Positions 1 through 11,172 are shown, numbered from the stretch's first letter. The stretch: DNA of 64,000 bases from Craspedostauros australis (GCA_026770025.1 JAMXDE010000058.1:124001-188000), one strand, 5' to 3'. Notes: generated by a model not told the origin, from the sequence alone. Numbers and translations: made by a program.

Positions 1-2025
1 AACGCCGTCAGCAAGAATGAACTGCTCGTCCTGCTGCAGGCACTCAACGAGCGCCTCGCGCGTGCGGTCTCAGCCGAACACACGCAGAAGTCGAAGGGTC
101 AGCAACACGACGGGAAAAAGGTGGACAAAGAGGACGCCGCCGAACAGCAACGCCGACGACAGTCGCAGACGTCGGAAAAGAACGACATGAAGATGACGAA
201 GCACATGAGCAGAAAGGAAGAAAGGAAAGGGCGTTCGGAAACGCGACAGCGCAAAAAGTCCACATCGTCAAGAGCGATCGGCCTGAATGGCTCAGTGGAG
301 GATGATCGCGATTCGGAGGAACAGCCCCCCTCGATCTTGAAAGAAATCCAAGATCACGTCGAATCGTCGTTGAAGGAATTGGGAGCAAATTCTCAAGTGT
401 CAGAAAGCAAGCCGAAGGCGAAGAGTAGCGGTGGCCGCGATGAGGGTACTCGAAGATTCCAACGGCATCGGAAGCAGCTGGAGTGTGACCTCTCTCACAC
501 CTACCTGTTCCAAGTCATCCAACACGCCAGCATGCGTGATTGCGATGATGTCTTCAAAGCGCTCGCAGATGCATCATTTTCGGACGTCGAATCCTTGAAC
601 GATGGCAGCAGAACCACCTCGCTGTCCCTGGACCGATTCATCGTCATGATGAAAGATTCGCAGGATGAGTACGAACTGAATTTGTCAAAGTACCAGCATG
701 AGGATTGCGAAAAGGATGAAGACTGTCATGATCTCAGCCGCGATGATCTCGGTGATACAGGTCGCGTAGACGGATCGCCTGGCGCCGACATGTCTCCTCG
801 GCACGAGGTGATGCAAGATTCAGACGAAGACGAGACCATCAACGATCAGGAGGAGAGCGATAGCGAAGTCAACGATGACGACGTCGATGATGATGATTAT
901 GATGGTCTTCGAAGTGCTCACGGCAAACATGATGCCAACAACAATGACGACGACAATACCGATGACGATGACAATTGCGCGTCGCAGTGCTCAGTTGATT
1001 CGAGCTACTTCTCCCTCCACTACGAGGAGACGGAGCACACCACACGAAGCGTCTCATTGAATCTGCGCGGAGATCAGTTCGTCCCGACCAGCCCATCGCA
1101 GAGGACGGAACGGACGAACCGATCCTGCACGGAGCGCAGCTGGAGCGCCATGGGATCGTTGCCGGAGGGTCAGCAGGAGCTGGAATCCAAGACTCTCCTG
1201 CTTTCTCTCGACATCATGCAACGCCCCATCGAACCGCAGGATCTGGACGATGACAGGATCATGGTGAATGACATGGAATATGACGACGACGAGACCGGCC
1301 TTCGGATGAAGTATTCGGGCATGCTGTCCGAGGAGAGCGGCAAACCATGCGGACACGGCAAGCTCCAGTACCTCGACCGACCATCACAGCAGAAGCGAAA
1401 TCCGAAGCACTTGAAGGACCTAGCGAAGAACCACGATTTTCAACTGCGGTGGTACAAGGGGCAGTTCGTCCATGGCGTCAAGAATGGCTTCGGGCAGAGC
1501 TGCTACTGGAGCGGTGCGACGTACAAGGGTTTCTTCTCTCAAAACATGAAGAACGGACACGGGACGTTGGACTTTCCTGACGGCCGTCGCTTCGAAGGTC
1601 TGTTCGAGAAGAATGTGAAGCTGGAGGGCACCATGATGTACGAGGATGGATCCACTTACTCAGGCAAGTTCGCCCACGGCGTGCGTCACGGTTCCAACGG
1701 CACGTACCGATTCGGCAACTCCGCGCTTGTTTACGTCGGCGACTTCCGCAAGGATCAAATCGAGGGTCAGGGCACACTGACGTGGCCGAACGGAGGCAAG
1801 TACGTTGGTGCCTGGAAGAATGGTGTCCGGCACGGGCATGGGACCGAGTACAGAGCTGATGGCAGCCTGATGAGGTCTGGCAAATGGGAGAATGGCTCGC
1901 TGATCGAGCCCGAGAAGTTCGATGAAGAACCGGACGCCCAATCCTATGAATACGACGAAGCGGAATCCAATTACGACTCTGACTCTGATGAAGAAAGCTA
2001 CGAGCTGCGCCCAAGCGACATCTGA
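1..2025 (+). CDS. MORN-repeat protein, 5' end outside the window
   Basis: The reading frame is open from base 1 and has no ATG before about base 187, so the true start, or an upstream exon, lies outside the window. The first 130 or so residues are charged and Gln/Lys-rich, likely helical. A long acidic middle (Asp/Asn/Glu runs, bases about 680-980) follows. From about base 1308 to 1905 there are roughly six MORN units (YKGQF..GVKNGFG, YKGFF..MKNGHG, YSGKFAHGVRHG, YVGDFRKDQIEGQG, YVGAWKNGVRHGHG). MORN repeats are known to bind lipids or act as scaffolds at membranes and cytoskeleton; no enzyme domain is visible. The tail is again acidic. It converges on the next gene, with about 360 bp between the two stops. 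The family call is secure; the cellular role is unknown. Confidence 0.85.
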   Translation, partial: NAVSKNELLVLLQALNERLARAVSAEHTQKSKGQQHDGKKVDKEDAAEQQRRRQSQTSEKNDMKMTKHMSRKEERKGRSETRQRKKSTSSRAIGLNGSVEDDRDSEEQPPSILKEIQDHVESSLKELGANSQVSESKPKAKSSGGRDEGTRRFQRHRKQLECDLSHTYLFQVIQHASMRDCDDVFKALADASFSDVESLNDGSRTTSLSLDRFIVMMKDSQDEYELNLSKYQHEDCEKDEDCHDLSRDDLGDTGRVDGSPGADMSPRHEVMQDSDEDETINDQEESDSEVNDDDVDDDDYDGLRSAHGKHDANNNDDDNTDDDDNCASQCSVDSSYFSLHYEETEHTTRSVSLNLRGDQFVPTSPSQRTERTNRSCTERSWSAMGSLPEGQQELESKTLLLSLDIMQRPIEPQDLDDDRIMVNDMEYDDDETGLRMKYSGMLSEESGKPCGHGKLQYLDRPSQQKRNPKHLKDLAKNHDFQLRWYKGQFVHGVKNGFGQSCYWSGATYKGFFSQNMKNGHGTLDFPDGRRFEGLFEKNVKLEGTMMYEDGSTYSGKFAHGVRHGSNGTYRFGNSALVYVGDFRKDQIEGQGTLTWPNGGKYVGAWKNGVRHGHGTEYRADGSLMRSGKWENGSLIEPEKFDEEPDAQSYEYDEAESNYDSDSDEESYELRPSDI

Positions 2026-2386
2026 TCGCTCATGCTTGCTGCGTGCGAGAGGCACGGTTGGAAAGAACAGCGGAGAGCCTTTGCATTGGAGTGCTCGATG
2101 ATCTTTCGTCTCCGCCCCAATCGCAAACAATGAAGAACCGCGGTGTTCCGCTGCTGTGCTCAAACTGCAATCCAAATGGACTGTACTAGTAACTCAGTAT
2201 TCATAAACAGCTGTATAATTATAATGTTCAAGAATATCGACTCTAAACATGTATTATATGATAATGCTCACATGCGTGAGAGTTCTTTTTCCGAAAAGGA
2301 GGTATCGCAATTGCAACCCAGTGGAACAGCAGCACCATTCCACGTATTCCCCTTCGTCCACGCTTGTTCTCTATGCGGGTACTATA
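2026..2386. other. intergenic, between convergent stops
   Basis: AT-rich 3' flank shared by two convergent genes. It probably holds both 3' UTRs and polyadenylation sites. No gene or repeat is seen. Confidence 0.5.
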
Positions 2387-3607
2387 CTATATGTTGGCCA
2401 TGACCTCGATTTCAACGACGGAGTCCTTGCTCTCCAGCCGGGTAACATAGACGATGGTGAGCGCGAATAGATCGTCTACGTCTGCCTGCGGTGCTGCAGA
2501 TCCGCTCACTTGCACTGCGGTACGCAAACGATCGCGAAAGTTGGAAGCGGAATCCACCGTGCCCGTGTTGCCAGTGACATCGTGAGTCTCCACCAGATGG
2601 ACCATGAGACGTCGCACATTTGCCCAATCGGCGCCGCTTCGGTACGATTCCAGCTTGGATGCGACCATGGCGATGCACTCTTGATGTTGCTCGTCCGCCG
2701 ACTTTCCCTTCGCATCGTGGAGCTTGCAAGCAAAGAGAATGAGCTTGGAATGTGCCGCGGGTGTTGGTCCCGGTGTTGACACTTGGGTTGACGCTGATGG
2801 TGGATGCGGTGTCGGTCCCGATGACATCAGGACAGTGTATCCGTTCGTTGATTCGTCGCATGAAGGTGTGGTGGAATGATTGGCATGAGGTTGCGCGTCG
2901 GACGCTTGCACGGCACCGTCCAATCGACGAGGTGACAACCCTTTGCGGGCCAACGATGAGCTCCTTGGTCGAGGTCGGAAGCAACGGTGGTACCATCGCA
3001 GAAATGATTCAAATGGCCAGACGAGCTGAAACGAGGATCCCTCCTTCCCACTTGCCAGCTGACCACCGAAGTGTTGCGTCGATCCATCAAGAGCGGGATC
3101 ACGTTCGGCAGCGCGAAACGAGGACCCGCCGATCACCACCAGAGCGCCCAAGATGATGCCCGTGGACAGCGCAGCGCCGAACAGCACTCCTGCCGCCATC
3201 GTCATTGAATGTTCCATCGTGGCGAGCCCCATCTTGTAGGTCGCCGCATCGATCTCTTGCGAGATGTAGTCGCCCAGGGTTCCCGTCTGAAAGGCCGAGA
3301 GCACGGAGTCCAGCGATAACTGAGACTCCTTCCCTTGCTGCTGCTGTTGCTTTTGCTGCGACGCCGCCATCGACGATGCCTCTGCCGAACCTGATCCCGT
3401 GAGGATGGCCAGAATGTTGGGAGATTTCAAAGGTGATATGTCGTTGACGCTGCGGTTGTTCTCGGGCAACGCCTTGTCTATGGCTGATCTCCAACGCGAT
3501 GGTCGTCGAGTGCTGTCGCTGCCGCTGTCGCTGCCGCTGTTGCTGCTCGTTGAGTTCGATGCTGGCGTGGAAGAACCTGCGCCATCTGCGGGACTTGAGC
3601 TGTCCAT
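2387..3607 (-). CDS. hypothetical single-pass membrane protein
   Basis: 406-residue open frame beginning at an ATG at 3607. The first 35 residues are Ser/Gly/Asp-rich, and a short Gln run lies near residues 84-91. One clear hydrophobic segment (about residues 136-160, Ala/Gly/Leu/Ile-rich) would span a membrane; no N-terminal signal peptide is seen. The region after it is basic (WYHRCFRPRPR), then Ser/Thr/Pro-rich (about 240-285), and ends in a compact predicted globular part (about 286-406: KLILFACKLHDAKGK, VRRLMVHLVETHDV, DLFALTIVYVTRL). I do not recognise the family. The frame is long and free of stops, so a real gene is likely. Membrane location and orientation are inferred. Confidence 0.65.
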   Translation of the reverse strand: MDSSSPADGAGSSTPASNSTSSNSGSDSGSDSTRRPSRWRSAIDKALPENNRSVNDISPLKSPNILAILTGSGSAEASSMAASQQKQQQQQGKESQLSLDSVLSAFQTGTLGDYISQEIDAATYKMGLATMEHSMTMAAGVLFGAALSTGIILGALVVIGGSSFRAAERDPALDGSTQHFGGQLASGKEGSSFQLVWPFESFLRWYHRCFRPRPRSSSLARKGLSPRRLDGAVQASDAQPHANHSTTPSCDESTNGYTVLMSSGPTPHPPSASTQVSTPGPTPAAHSKLILFACKLHDAKGKSADEQHQECIAMVASKLESYRSGADWANVRRLMVHLVETHDVTGNTGTVDSASNFRDRLRTAVQVSGSAAPQADVDDLFALTIVYVTRLESKDSVVEIEVMANI

Positions 3608-4215
3608 GGTGCTGCAAGCGATGATAGCAACACGCTTGTATCGTATTCGAATAGTATTCTATGATACCAGTGAGAGTACTCCTTCTCTTGTTGATCGTGT
3701 TGTATCCACGCTGGGGGCTGAATTGAGGATCAACGAATACAATGTTTGATGTGTGCAAGATTGGGTGTGACATCGAGAAGAAGGAGCTTTGGCGCACGTT
3801 TGGGATGAGTTGTTTCGGCGAGGCTGAGTGAGTCACGAGAGCGAGGGAATGGGGCAGTGAGTGTCATGACTCGGTCCAGTCCAACTTGCCGCTTCCCTTT
3901 TCAAGCAATCCGGTGGTGCAATTGTACTTGCGTGCGAACACAGCTGGGCGATGAGACAAGATGCGTTGAGAAAAGAGAAGGGTGTGTGTGACACGAGAAG
4001 GGTGTCGTAAAAGTATGAGAGAAACCGTGGCGCAATGCCTGGGTGAAAACTCTCGTTACGTGTTCGCAGTGCGTGCACAAAAGATTGGGGTCTTTTGTGG
4101 ACACCGCTCTATCTTCCATCTGGCATTTTGACCGATCCGATTCAGTCCCCTCGGCATGATATCCTCAGCTGTCATGGCGTCTTCGGTTCTGCTATTGCTT
4201 GTCCAGACGCATGCT
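3608..4215. other. intergenic, no gene seen
   Basis: Upstream flank of the membrane-protein gene and downstream flank of the Copia-D fossil. Only short, composition-driven open frames occur; no conserved motif was found. The promoter of the minus-strand gene should lie here. Confidence 0.4.
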
Positions 4216-5168
4216 CTATCCATCTGGGCTATGCTCGTCACAGATATCGTATAGCACCATGCCCACCAGACCGTCCCGCTTCTGTCCTCCGGTCATGACC
4301 TTTGTGCATAGATCCGACGGATTCGTGATGGATGGAACGTGGGCAGTCACCATTTCTTTCATTGCAACTGATTCGCGCACCGCGTGGTAACACACCAAGT
4401 TGGACTTCTTCTTCAGTGTCGACTCTGGACGTGACGTGCTGTATATCACCGACATGTTGTCCCCATACACCATTGACGGTCCTGATATGTTCACTCCCAT
4501 CATCCGTAGCTTGTAGCGCAGTCCACGTAGTGCCTCCATTCCCTGTTTTATTGCCACAAACTCAGCCCCGAACACAGACGTCTCCACGGTGGCCTGCCGC
4601 TTTGAGAACCATGTCACCGGTGCCATGTTGATGTAGATGATGAAGCCTGTCCTTGATCTCCGCGTTCTCCGCTCACCTGCATGGTCGGAATCGACGAACA
4701 TCCGGATGTCCACGTCCTTTCCCAGTGCTGGTGGTGCGTCTGGCAGGATCGGCTCCTTCGCGTCCCCATAGTAATTGTCCCAGTTCTCATCCCTGAATGC
4801 GTTGGCATCAACGACCGGATAGGTTGGATCAAACACCATTCGTGCATTGTGTCGGTTGCTCAGATATCCAAACACATGCAGCAGCGCATCGAGATGCCCC
4901 TCTCTCGACATTGCCACATGCGATGACAGCATCGAAACCTCCACAATGATGTCAACCCTTCCCAGTTCGACGATCCACCGCAGCACTCCGATCTGAGATT
5001 GATAGAATGAAGCTTGCTCTTCATCCAGTTCCTCCGTTTGGTCCATCTCCGGGCGATATTCCCGGGGAAATGGTGCGCTGCATCGCTTCGGTATCCTCAG
5101 TTGTCGCGGTTCCACAAATGTCCGCACATTGCGGACCGCCTCCTGGGCATACTTCGACGATGACAGCG

Positions 5169-5925
5169 TGTCAGGAATCAGGGAACGCTTTTACCAAGAT
5201 ACCCATGATTGCCGCACCTCCCAATAATATTTTCACGACTCAATGGAATCAACATTGTTGATCACACTCGGACTACCTTGTAGCTTGTCCCCCTTTACTC
5301 CTCTGTCCATGAATGACATCAACATCAGTCATGTCCCGCCATGGAGCCTATCCATGTACCACCACTGAAATGAGGGCGAACCTATGGTTCGACCACTAGG
5401 GATGTATTCGCACATGAGCCAAGACTATGGGCGACACCGTCGATATATACTAGACATGTCGACGCGCATTGAGGGACAAGGGATTGCTTCTTTGAGAAAG
5501 AGAAACGGAAGCGATCCCCCTATCCGCTCAAGAGCACGAATGACGACGCGACATGCAATGAACATGACCGGTGAGTATGTGATGATAGCGCAGGAGGAAT
5601 ACTGAAGAACTGAGGATCATGTGGGATCGATCAGGCTGAGACCCATGCTGAAGGTATCTGTGCGTCTATGAGAGATGCTGCTCGAATGATGAAGGTGCAA
5701 ACTACCACGATAATGCATGACGAATCTGCAGGAGAGAGCATGAGAGCAAGGTGATGAAGCAGATGAAAGCAACCATGAACAAGTGCATGATCATGGTGAT
5801 CTGCTATGGATTACACTTGCTGTTGAATTGGAATTGAAGAGAGTCAAGGAGTTTGTTCTCACAGTTCTAAAACGGTACAGATTGATAACAGATTAGTCTA
5901 CTACCATTACCCCGGATTTCCAACA
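5169..5925 (-). mobile_element. solo LTR, family E, inside Copia-D
   Basis: 757-bp sequence whose minus strand begins TGTTGGAAATCCGGGG and ends GATTCCTGACA, flanked by the 6-bp duplication ACAGCG (5163-5168 and 5926-5931). The pol homology of Copia-D resumes on either side. The same termini occur at 34906-35694. No internal coding region is present, so it is a solo LTR. The two copies are visibly diverged, so the insertion is not recent. Confidence 0.85.
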
Positions 5926-6214
5926 ACAGCGACCACGCAATCAAATTGTTTGGTAATTCCACCTGTCGCAGCTTGCCACCGAGGTATAAATCTGGGTCTC
6001 CCATCGATGACGGTTTCATCTTGAAGAACCAATCGATCTCGTGTAGGCACCGACTGGCATCGTGGTGGATGACCAGTGCATCATCAACGTACAGCAGTAC
6101 GTAGCTGTAGTATCGGAACCCGTCATCCGGTCGCACGGCCTCCTTCATCCATAGGTCTGGATCCGCTGTGCACGAAGTGTACCCCAATTCGCGCATGCAA
6201 TCCGCCAAATGGTT

Positions 6215-6424
6215 CTATCAGCACAAATCCGTATAGTGCTAAGTACGTTACTCCCGTAGCCCCCACTATCTGTAAATTTCACTTGTGTTCGGTTCAGCAA
6301 TCGCATCGCCTGTAGCTCAACGGTAGAGCACCAGTAATTCTCACTGAGGTTCCGGGTTCGAATCCCGGCATGGTACTTTGCTTTTGCTCACCCCTCGTGA
6401 TTTTTTACGATAGTGCTCTAATAG
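6215..6424. mobile_element. 210-bp inverted-repeat insert carrying a tRNA-like sequence
   Basis: The ends are short imperfect inverted repeats, CTATCAG.CAC on the left and the reverse complement of CTATTAGAGCAC on the right. They are flanked by GTT (6212-6214 and 6425-6427), which looks like a 3-bp target duplication. Copia-D pol homology is continuous on the two sides, which fixes the boundaries. No transposase is encoded, so this is a MITE-sized, non-autonomous element. The tRNA-like segment sits off-centre inside it. A TIR superfamily with 3-bp duplications (such as Harbinger or CACTA) would fit, but this is inference from one copy. Confidence 0.65.
6303..6376 (+). tRNA. tRNA-like sequence, probably a degenerate tRNA
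   Basis: It contains a box A-like TAGCTCAACGG and a perfect box B with T-arm (CCGGGTTCGAATCCCGG), a D-arm GCTC...GAGC pairing, and a four-pair anticodon stem CAGT...ACTG closing a seven-base loop (AATTCTC). The loop would read TTC as anticodon, but the expected T at position 33 is A, and the acceptor arms (TCGCCTG with CATGGTA) pair only partly. The sequence therefore looks like a tRNA-derived or pseudo-tRNA element (SINE-like head), not a secure functional tRNA. It lies wholly inside the 210-bp insert. Confidence 0.5.
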
Positions 6425-7614
6425 GTTCCGGAAGCTCGCCCCAGCGCTTGGCAATCCATACAACGCCCTCACGATAAGTGCATGCCTCCCTTGTAGAGCT
6501 CCGAATTCCGGTCCGCATATTGTTCGCACCTTCTCCTTGCACAGTGCAGTGAGGTACGCATTCTGAATGTCCCCTGCCTGAACCTCCAGATCGTGGAGTG
6601 CAGCAATCGTCAACGCAATCCGTACACTCTCCCTTGATACCACACTGGAGTATGTCATCGCTGCTGGTGTGTCCACCATGTGTCCCCCGGCTACCAGCCG
6701 AGCTTTCCGTTGAAAGGAATCCATTTTCACGTCGAAGATGATGTGACATTTCATGAATTGGTACCCTTTCGGCACCTCCTCGTCTTGTTCCAAGACTTGG
6801 AAAGCAATTCTGACATTCTTCATCTCCTTCGCGATGGCATCCTTCCACAGGGTATTGCCATTCTTCCGATCAAGCGCCAATGCTTCCTCGACCGTTCGAG
6901 GAACCTCAATGCCGAACTTGTGTGTCTTCTTGAGTTGCCGCTTGTTGACCTTCGCGATGATGATGTTCCGCTTTCGAATGGTGTATGGAATCCACCATGC
7001 AAATGCTGGCTCATTCGCGATGCCCTGTGCGATTGCATATTCAGCCACCTCGATCGGATTGGATTCTTTCAGGTCGGCCAGGCGTTCCCACGTGGTTGTC
7101 CCGTCCTTCCATTGGATACATAGCTTCCAACCTCGCGTCGTGCGTCGCCGATGCCGTCTCCCACCGATCATGGCATACCCATCGGCTTCACAAATCGCCG
7201 ATGCCTCCTTCTTGTAGTTGATGATGTCATCCATCAGCAGCAGCTGATTTCCGTCCTGGTCACATTGGGCGTACATGTTCTGAGCGATGATGTTTGCGGT
7301 GTATTCTTTCTCCACACCATCAGGGAATTCAACGATGTAGGATCTGGTGTCGAGTGTTGAGATGTACATGCGTGTATATGTCAAGATGTACGTATCTGTA
7401 TGTGCATCGTTCACCCGTTATTCTCTTATACTCACGTACGGACGGTACAACTACATTCGTGTCGTAGTGAACTGTGATTTGGCAAAATCACACCACAAAT
7501 GGAACACACGAAAATGAGCAGGATTTCTGGAGGAAATCTGCAAATAACGATTTCTGAGAGTATCAGGAACATCGTCCGTCCATCCATCAATGGAACCCAT
7601 GGTACCAAGCGAAA

Positions 7615-8348
7615 TGTCAACATCTAGATCGAATTTAGGCTAACATCTCACATGACTGAAACGTGATTCGACTCGATTGATAGTATAGTCGGATGAGTCT
7701 TGATGATGCGAATGGTGTTCGGGTCCTGCTGTCATCAGAACTGATGTAGGAACTGACATCAGAGACTGACATCAGAGGACCGTCACTGAGGTCCGAGGGA
7801 TCAAGAATAAGTGATAGTCATGTTATGCTGACTTGTCTAGTGACGCCAGGTGCATCAGTGAGCACGTGGTAACAACAATTAGGAGATAGTCATATGATGT
7901 CAGGGATGATGCAAGCAATCTGCTGACATCGACAGGCTGAGATATATGGACACCAAGAGAGTCCAAGACTAGGCAGGCTCAGACAGAGATGAATAAAGAC
8001 CCAAGAGGAGAGATAACACGGGATACTGCGCAAAGCAGCCAGCAACCTTGGGCAACAAAGTAGGAATCATGCACGATGGACCACGGCGACATCGAGCAGA
8101 ATAGTAGGAAGACCCGATGATGAACAACAGTAGAATCGGGCAAGATAGTAGAAATGATGCATAATGCATCAACTTAGGATGAATGAGATCTTGTTCTCAC
8201 AAATCTCATCAATCATCAATTGAATACAACAATAACTTAACAACAACAATCACCAAACACCAACCAACTTCACCTTAGGACTTGATCACCCTGGCGGCGT
8301 AGTAAGTGCAGTGTTTGGTGCCCACCTGTATGCAATTGACGGTTCTCA
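7615..8348 (+). mobile_element. solo LTR in plus orientation inside the Copia-A LTR
   Basis: 734 bp, beginning TGTCAACATCTAGATCG and ending GACGGTTCTCA, with the perfect 5-bp duplication CGAAA at 7610-7614 and 8349-8353. It resembles the LTRs of Copia-B and Copia-C (shared blocks CTGAAACGTGATTCGACTCG and CCTGGCGGCGTAGTAAGTGC) but has canonical TG...CA ends, so it is a sister subfamily. Nearly identical in sequence to the inverted copy at 8609-9344. Confidence 0.9.
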
Positions 8349-8608
8349 CGAAACTTGGTATACTTCCCAACTAAACCTCAAATGACGATATCCGCACCAA
8401 GACGTCGACATCATCGACGGCACATGACATCTGGAGAGCAGAAGGACCACAACTGACGTCGACAGGATGTCATCATGTCACCACGTTGACATCTGTCTCC
8501 ATGTCAGGAACAGAAGGTGAAGATCAGATGTCGAAGTACATGAAGATCATGGATACATGTGAGAAGCGTTCAAGTGGCAAGTACTCATGGAGTAGAAGTC
8601 AGTAGTAA

Positions 8609-9344
8609 TGAGAACCGTCAATTGCATACAGGTCAATGAACCAAACACTACACTTACTACGCCGCCAGAGTGATCAAGTCCTAAGGTGAAGTTGGTTGGT
8701 GTTTGGTTGTTGTTGTTGTTAAGTTATTGTTGTATTCAATTGATGATTGATGAGATTTGTGAGAACAAGATCTCATTCATCCTAAGTTGATGCATTATGC
8801 ATCATTTCTACTATCTTGCCCGATTCTACTGTTGTTCATCATCGGGTCTTCCTACTATTCTGCTCGATGTCGCCGTGGTCCATCGTGCATGATTCCTACT
8901 TTGTTGCCCAAGGTTGCTGGCTGCTTTGCGCAGTATCCCGTGTTATCTCTCCTCTTGGGTCTTTATTCATCTCTGTCTGAGCCTGCCTAGTCTTGGACTC
9001 TCTTGGTGTCCATATATCTCAGCCTGTCGATGTCAGCAGATTGCTTGCATCATCCCTGACATCATATGACTATCTCCTAATTGTTGTTACCACGTGCTCA
9101 CTGATGCACCTGGCGTCACTAGACAAGTCAGCATAACATGACTATCACTTATTCTTGATCCCTCGGACCTCAGTGACGGTCCTCTGATGTCAGTCTCTGA
9201 TGTCAGTTCCTACATCAGTTCTGATGACAGCAGGACCCGAACACCATTCGCATCATCAAGACTCATCCGACTATACTATCAATCGAGTCGAATCACGTTT
9301 CAGTCATGTGAGATGTTAGCCTAAATTCGATCTAGATGTTGACA
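8609..9344 (-). mobile_element. solo LTR in minus orientation inside the Copia-A LTR
   Basis: 736 bp, the reverse complement of the 7615-8348 copy apart from a few short patches. It has its own duplication AGTAA at 8604-8608 and 9345-9349. The distinct duplication shows an independent insertion, not one palindromic element. The 260 bp between the two copies is Copia-A LTR sequence. Confidence 0.9.
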
Positions 9345-9732
9345 AGTAAATGAACGGAGTGTCGAATGCGGAGTACGCATCGAGCACAGAATGACGCACG
9401 GAGTAAACACGTGCTATTGAGAGAGAGAGAGAATGAGTAAGAGCAAGAGAGCATCTCGCGTACCGACTCATAGTCGGGAACGTTTCGGATTAAACCAATC
9501 TGTGAAGAGACAGACGCGCCGAGAGCATCGGGAAAGACTACGGAGACACCGAGAGGATCAGAGTGCTTCAACTAATGAAATAGCAAACAGAGAAACAGCA
9601 ACCACCACCGTCTTACACGTTCGTAGGCTATCCAACATCGGGACACGCCAACACGTTTATAAACGATAGATCAGGGCGAGCCCGTGGATCAGATCGTGCG
9701 GAGACGACACGTTCAGGAGAGCAGCAGGCTGA

Positions 9733-10442
9733 ATGAGCGAGGAAGAGGAATTGAAAGACATCCCTCTGTCCACCCCGGCTATCAAGCAAGAAGAAGGTGC
9801 GAGTGCGACTCGACCTCAACCACAGAAGGAAGTGGGTGCGCCCACTGTCCTGTCTAGCGCAGAAGCAGGCGCAATCGACGAGACCGAAGAGGTACGGTCT
9901 GCGAGACTACGGCGAGAGCAGAAGAGCATTCTCAAGAGCGTCAAACAAGAGGAGACTGGTGTGGCGAAGAGCATTCGCACGGCCAAACAGGGTGTAGAAA
10001 GTGAGACACCATCAGGAGGAGAAATTGTGACGAAAACAATCTCCGCGCAATTACAAGCAGAAATCGAAAAAGTGGTCACACGAAAACAAGCAGAAACAAG
10101 GAGCGTGCGCGCACCACCAACGAAACAACGAATCAAGATGGCGACGCCAGCCAACACGAACAAGCGATGCATCAAGGCGCCGATGTTCAGCAGTGACCAA
10201 GAAGACTATAACGCATGGGAGTCCCAGGCAAGAGCGTACGCGCGTACGCAGAAGACACGAGACGTGATGTTGGGCAAGACGAAGATCCCAACAGTAAGTG
10301 AGATCGAGGCAGCCGCCAACGACGACAAGGAAGAGATGGAAGAGATTCATGACCTGGCAGCCGACTGTTTCAGCGATCTAATTCTCATGATGGATGCAGA
10401 GAAAGGAAAGGGCAAGCAAGCCATCCAATACATCAACCAATG
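9733..10442 (+). mobile_element. Copia-A gag, first part
   Basis: Open frame starting MSEEEELKDIPLSTPAIK. The first 130 residues are charged (Glu/Lys/Arg), followed by a gag-like segment with W, MLGKTKIP and ILMMDAEKGKGKQ. It runs into the Copia-B LTR at 10443; gag homology is found again beyond Copia-B at 27452. Treated as part of a fossil. Confidence 0.7.
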
Positions 10443-11148
10443 TGATAATCAGCAATTCAATACAGGACAGGCACCAAACACTGCACTTACTCCTCCGCCA
10501 GGGTGATCAATCCGTCAGGTGAAGTTGGTGTGTTTGGTGATAGTTGTTGCTAAGTTATGGTTGTATTCAATTGATGATTGGGTTTGGATTATGAGATGAT
10601 GATCTCCTATTTCTAAAGATGGTGCCTATTGCACGGTTGCTAACGCGCTGCTCGATTACCTCGTGGTTTCTCTCGCAGTCTTTTCTAAAACATTGCCCAA
10701 GATGGCATGTTGATTTACACGATATCCCGTGTTATTCTTGCTCTTGGGTCTTTCTTCATCTCTCCTGGTCTTGCCTAATCTTGATCTCTGTTTGATCACA
10801 TATGGATTGATCCGTCTACGTCGACGGGGTGCATGCATCACCCCTGACGATGTTGTTCTGGATCCTAAGTATTGTTGCCACGTGCTCGATGATGCACTCG
10901 GCATGGCTAGACAGGTCAGCGTACCATGACTAAAACATAATCTCGATTCCGAGGATCACAATGACCGATCCTCTGACGTCATACGATGATGTCAGTGCCT
11001 ACGTCATGTTCGATGACCGTAGTGACCAAATATCAATCGTGTATCAAGACTCACTCGACTATACTCTCAAATCGAGTCGAATCAAAAAATAGTGAATCAC
11101 GTTTCAGTCATGGGAGATGGGTACCTAATTTCGATCTAGATGTTGATA
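10443..11148 (-). repeat. 3' LTR of Copia-B
   Basis: 706 bp, plus strand TGATAATCAGC to GATGTTGATA. Next to its inner edge is the purine-rich stretch AGGGGAG (read on the minus strand), the expected polypurine tract. Pairs with 26741-27446. Confidence 0.9.
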
Positions 11149-11172
11149 CTCCCCTATAGTCGGGAGTCTTGT

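Larger units (their letters stand above)
4216..7354 (-). mobile_element. Copia-D, decayed Ty1/Copia pol fossil
   Basis: Minus-strand remains of a Ty1/Copia pol. A chromo-like/linker stretch and the start of the reverse transcriptase (QAGDIQNAYLTALCKEK, RALYGLPSAG) lie at 6425-7354. The YVDD-bearing part (YVLLYVDDALV) lies at about 5932-6211, and the RNase H end (FVDSDHAGERR.RRSRTG, KRQATVETSVFGAEF) at 4216-5160. Two later insertions split it: a solo LTR (5169-5925) and a 210-bp inverted-repeat element with a tRNA-like core (6215-6424). At the high-coordinate side it stops abruptly where the Copia-A LTR begins. No gag, integrase or own LTRs are seen. It is an old, broken fragment with several breaks, related to but clearly different from Copia-C. 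Confidence 0.85.
7355..9653 (+). repeat. 5' LTR of Copia-A, carrying two solo LTRs
   Basis: About 819 bp of LTR once the two later insertions (7615-8348 and 8609-9344) are set aside. It matches the 3' LTR at 33466-34319 in order: the CAAGATGTACGT region, the ATTTCTGGAGGAAAT region, the CATGACATCTGGAGAGCAG region, a GA-rich microsatellite and the block beginning TGAAATAGCAAAC. The end is placed at CGCCAACA by alignment with the 3' copy and is uncertain by a few bases. Confidence 0.75.

Noticed and set aside
7969-8990. Two identical 67-codon open frames in opposite orientation (7969-8172 minus, 8787-8990 plus)
   Set aside because: They lie within the inverted pair of solo LTRs; their identity reflects the LTR copies, and the encoded sequence has no domain.
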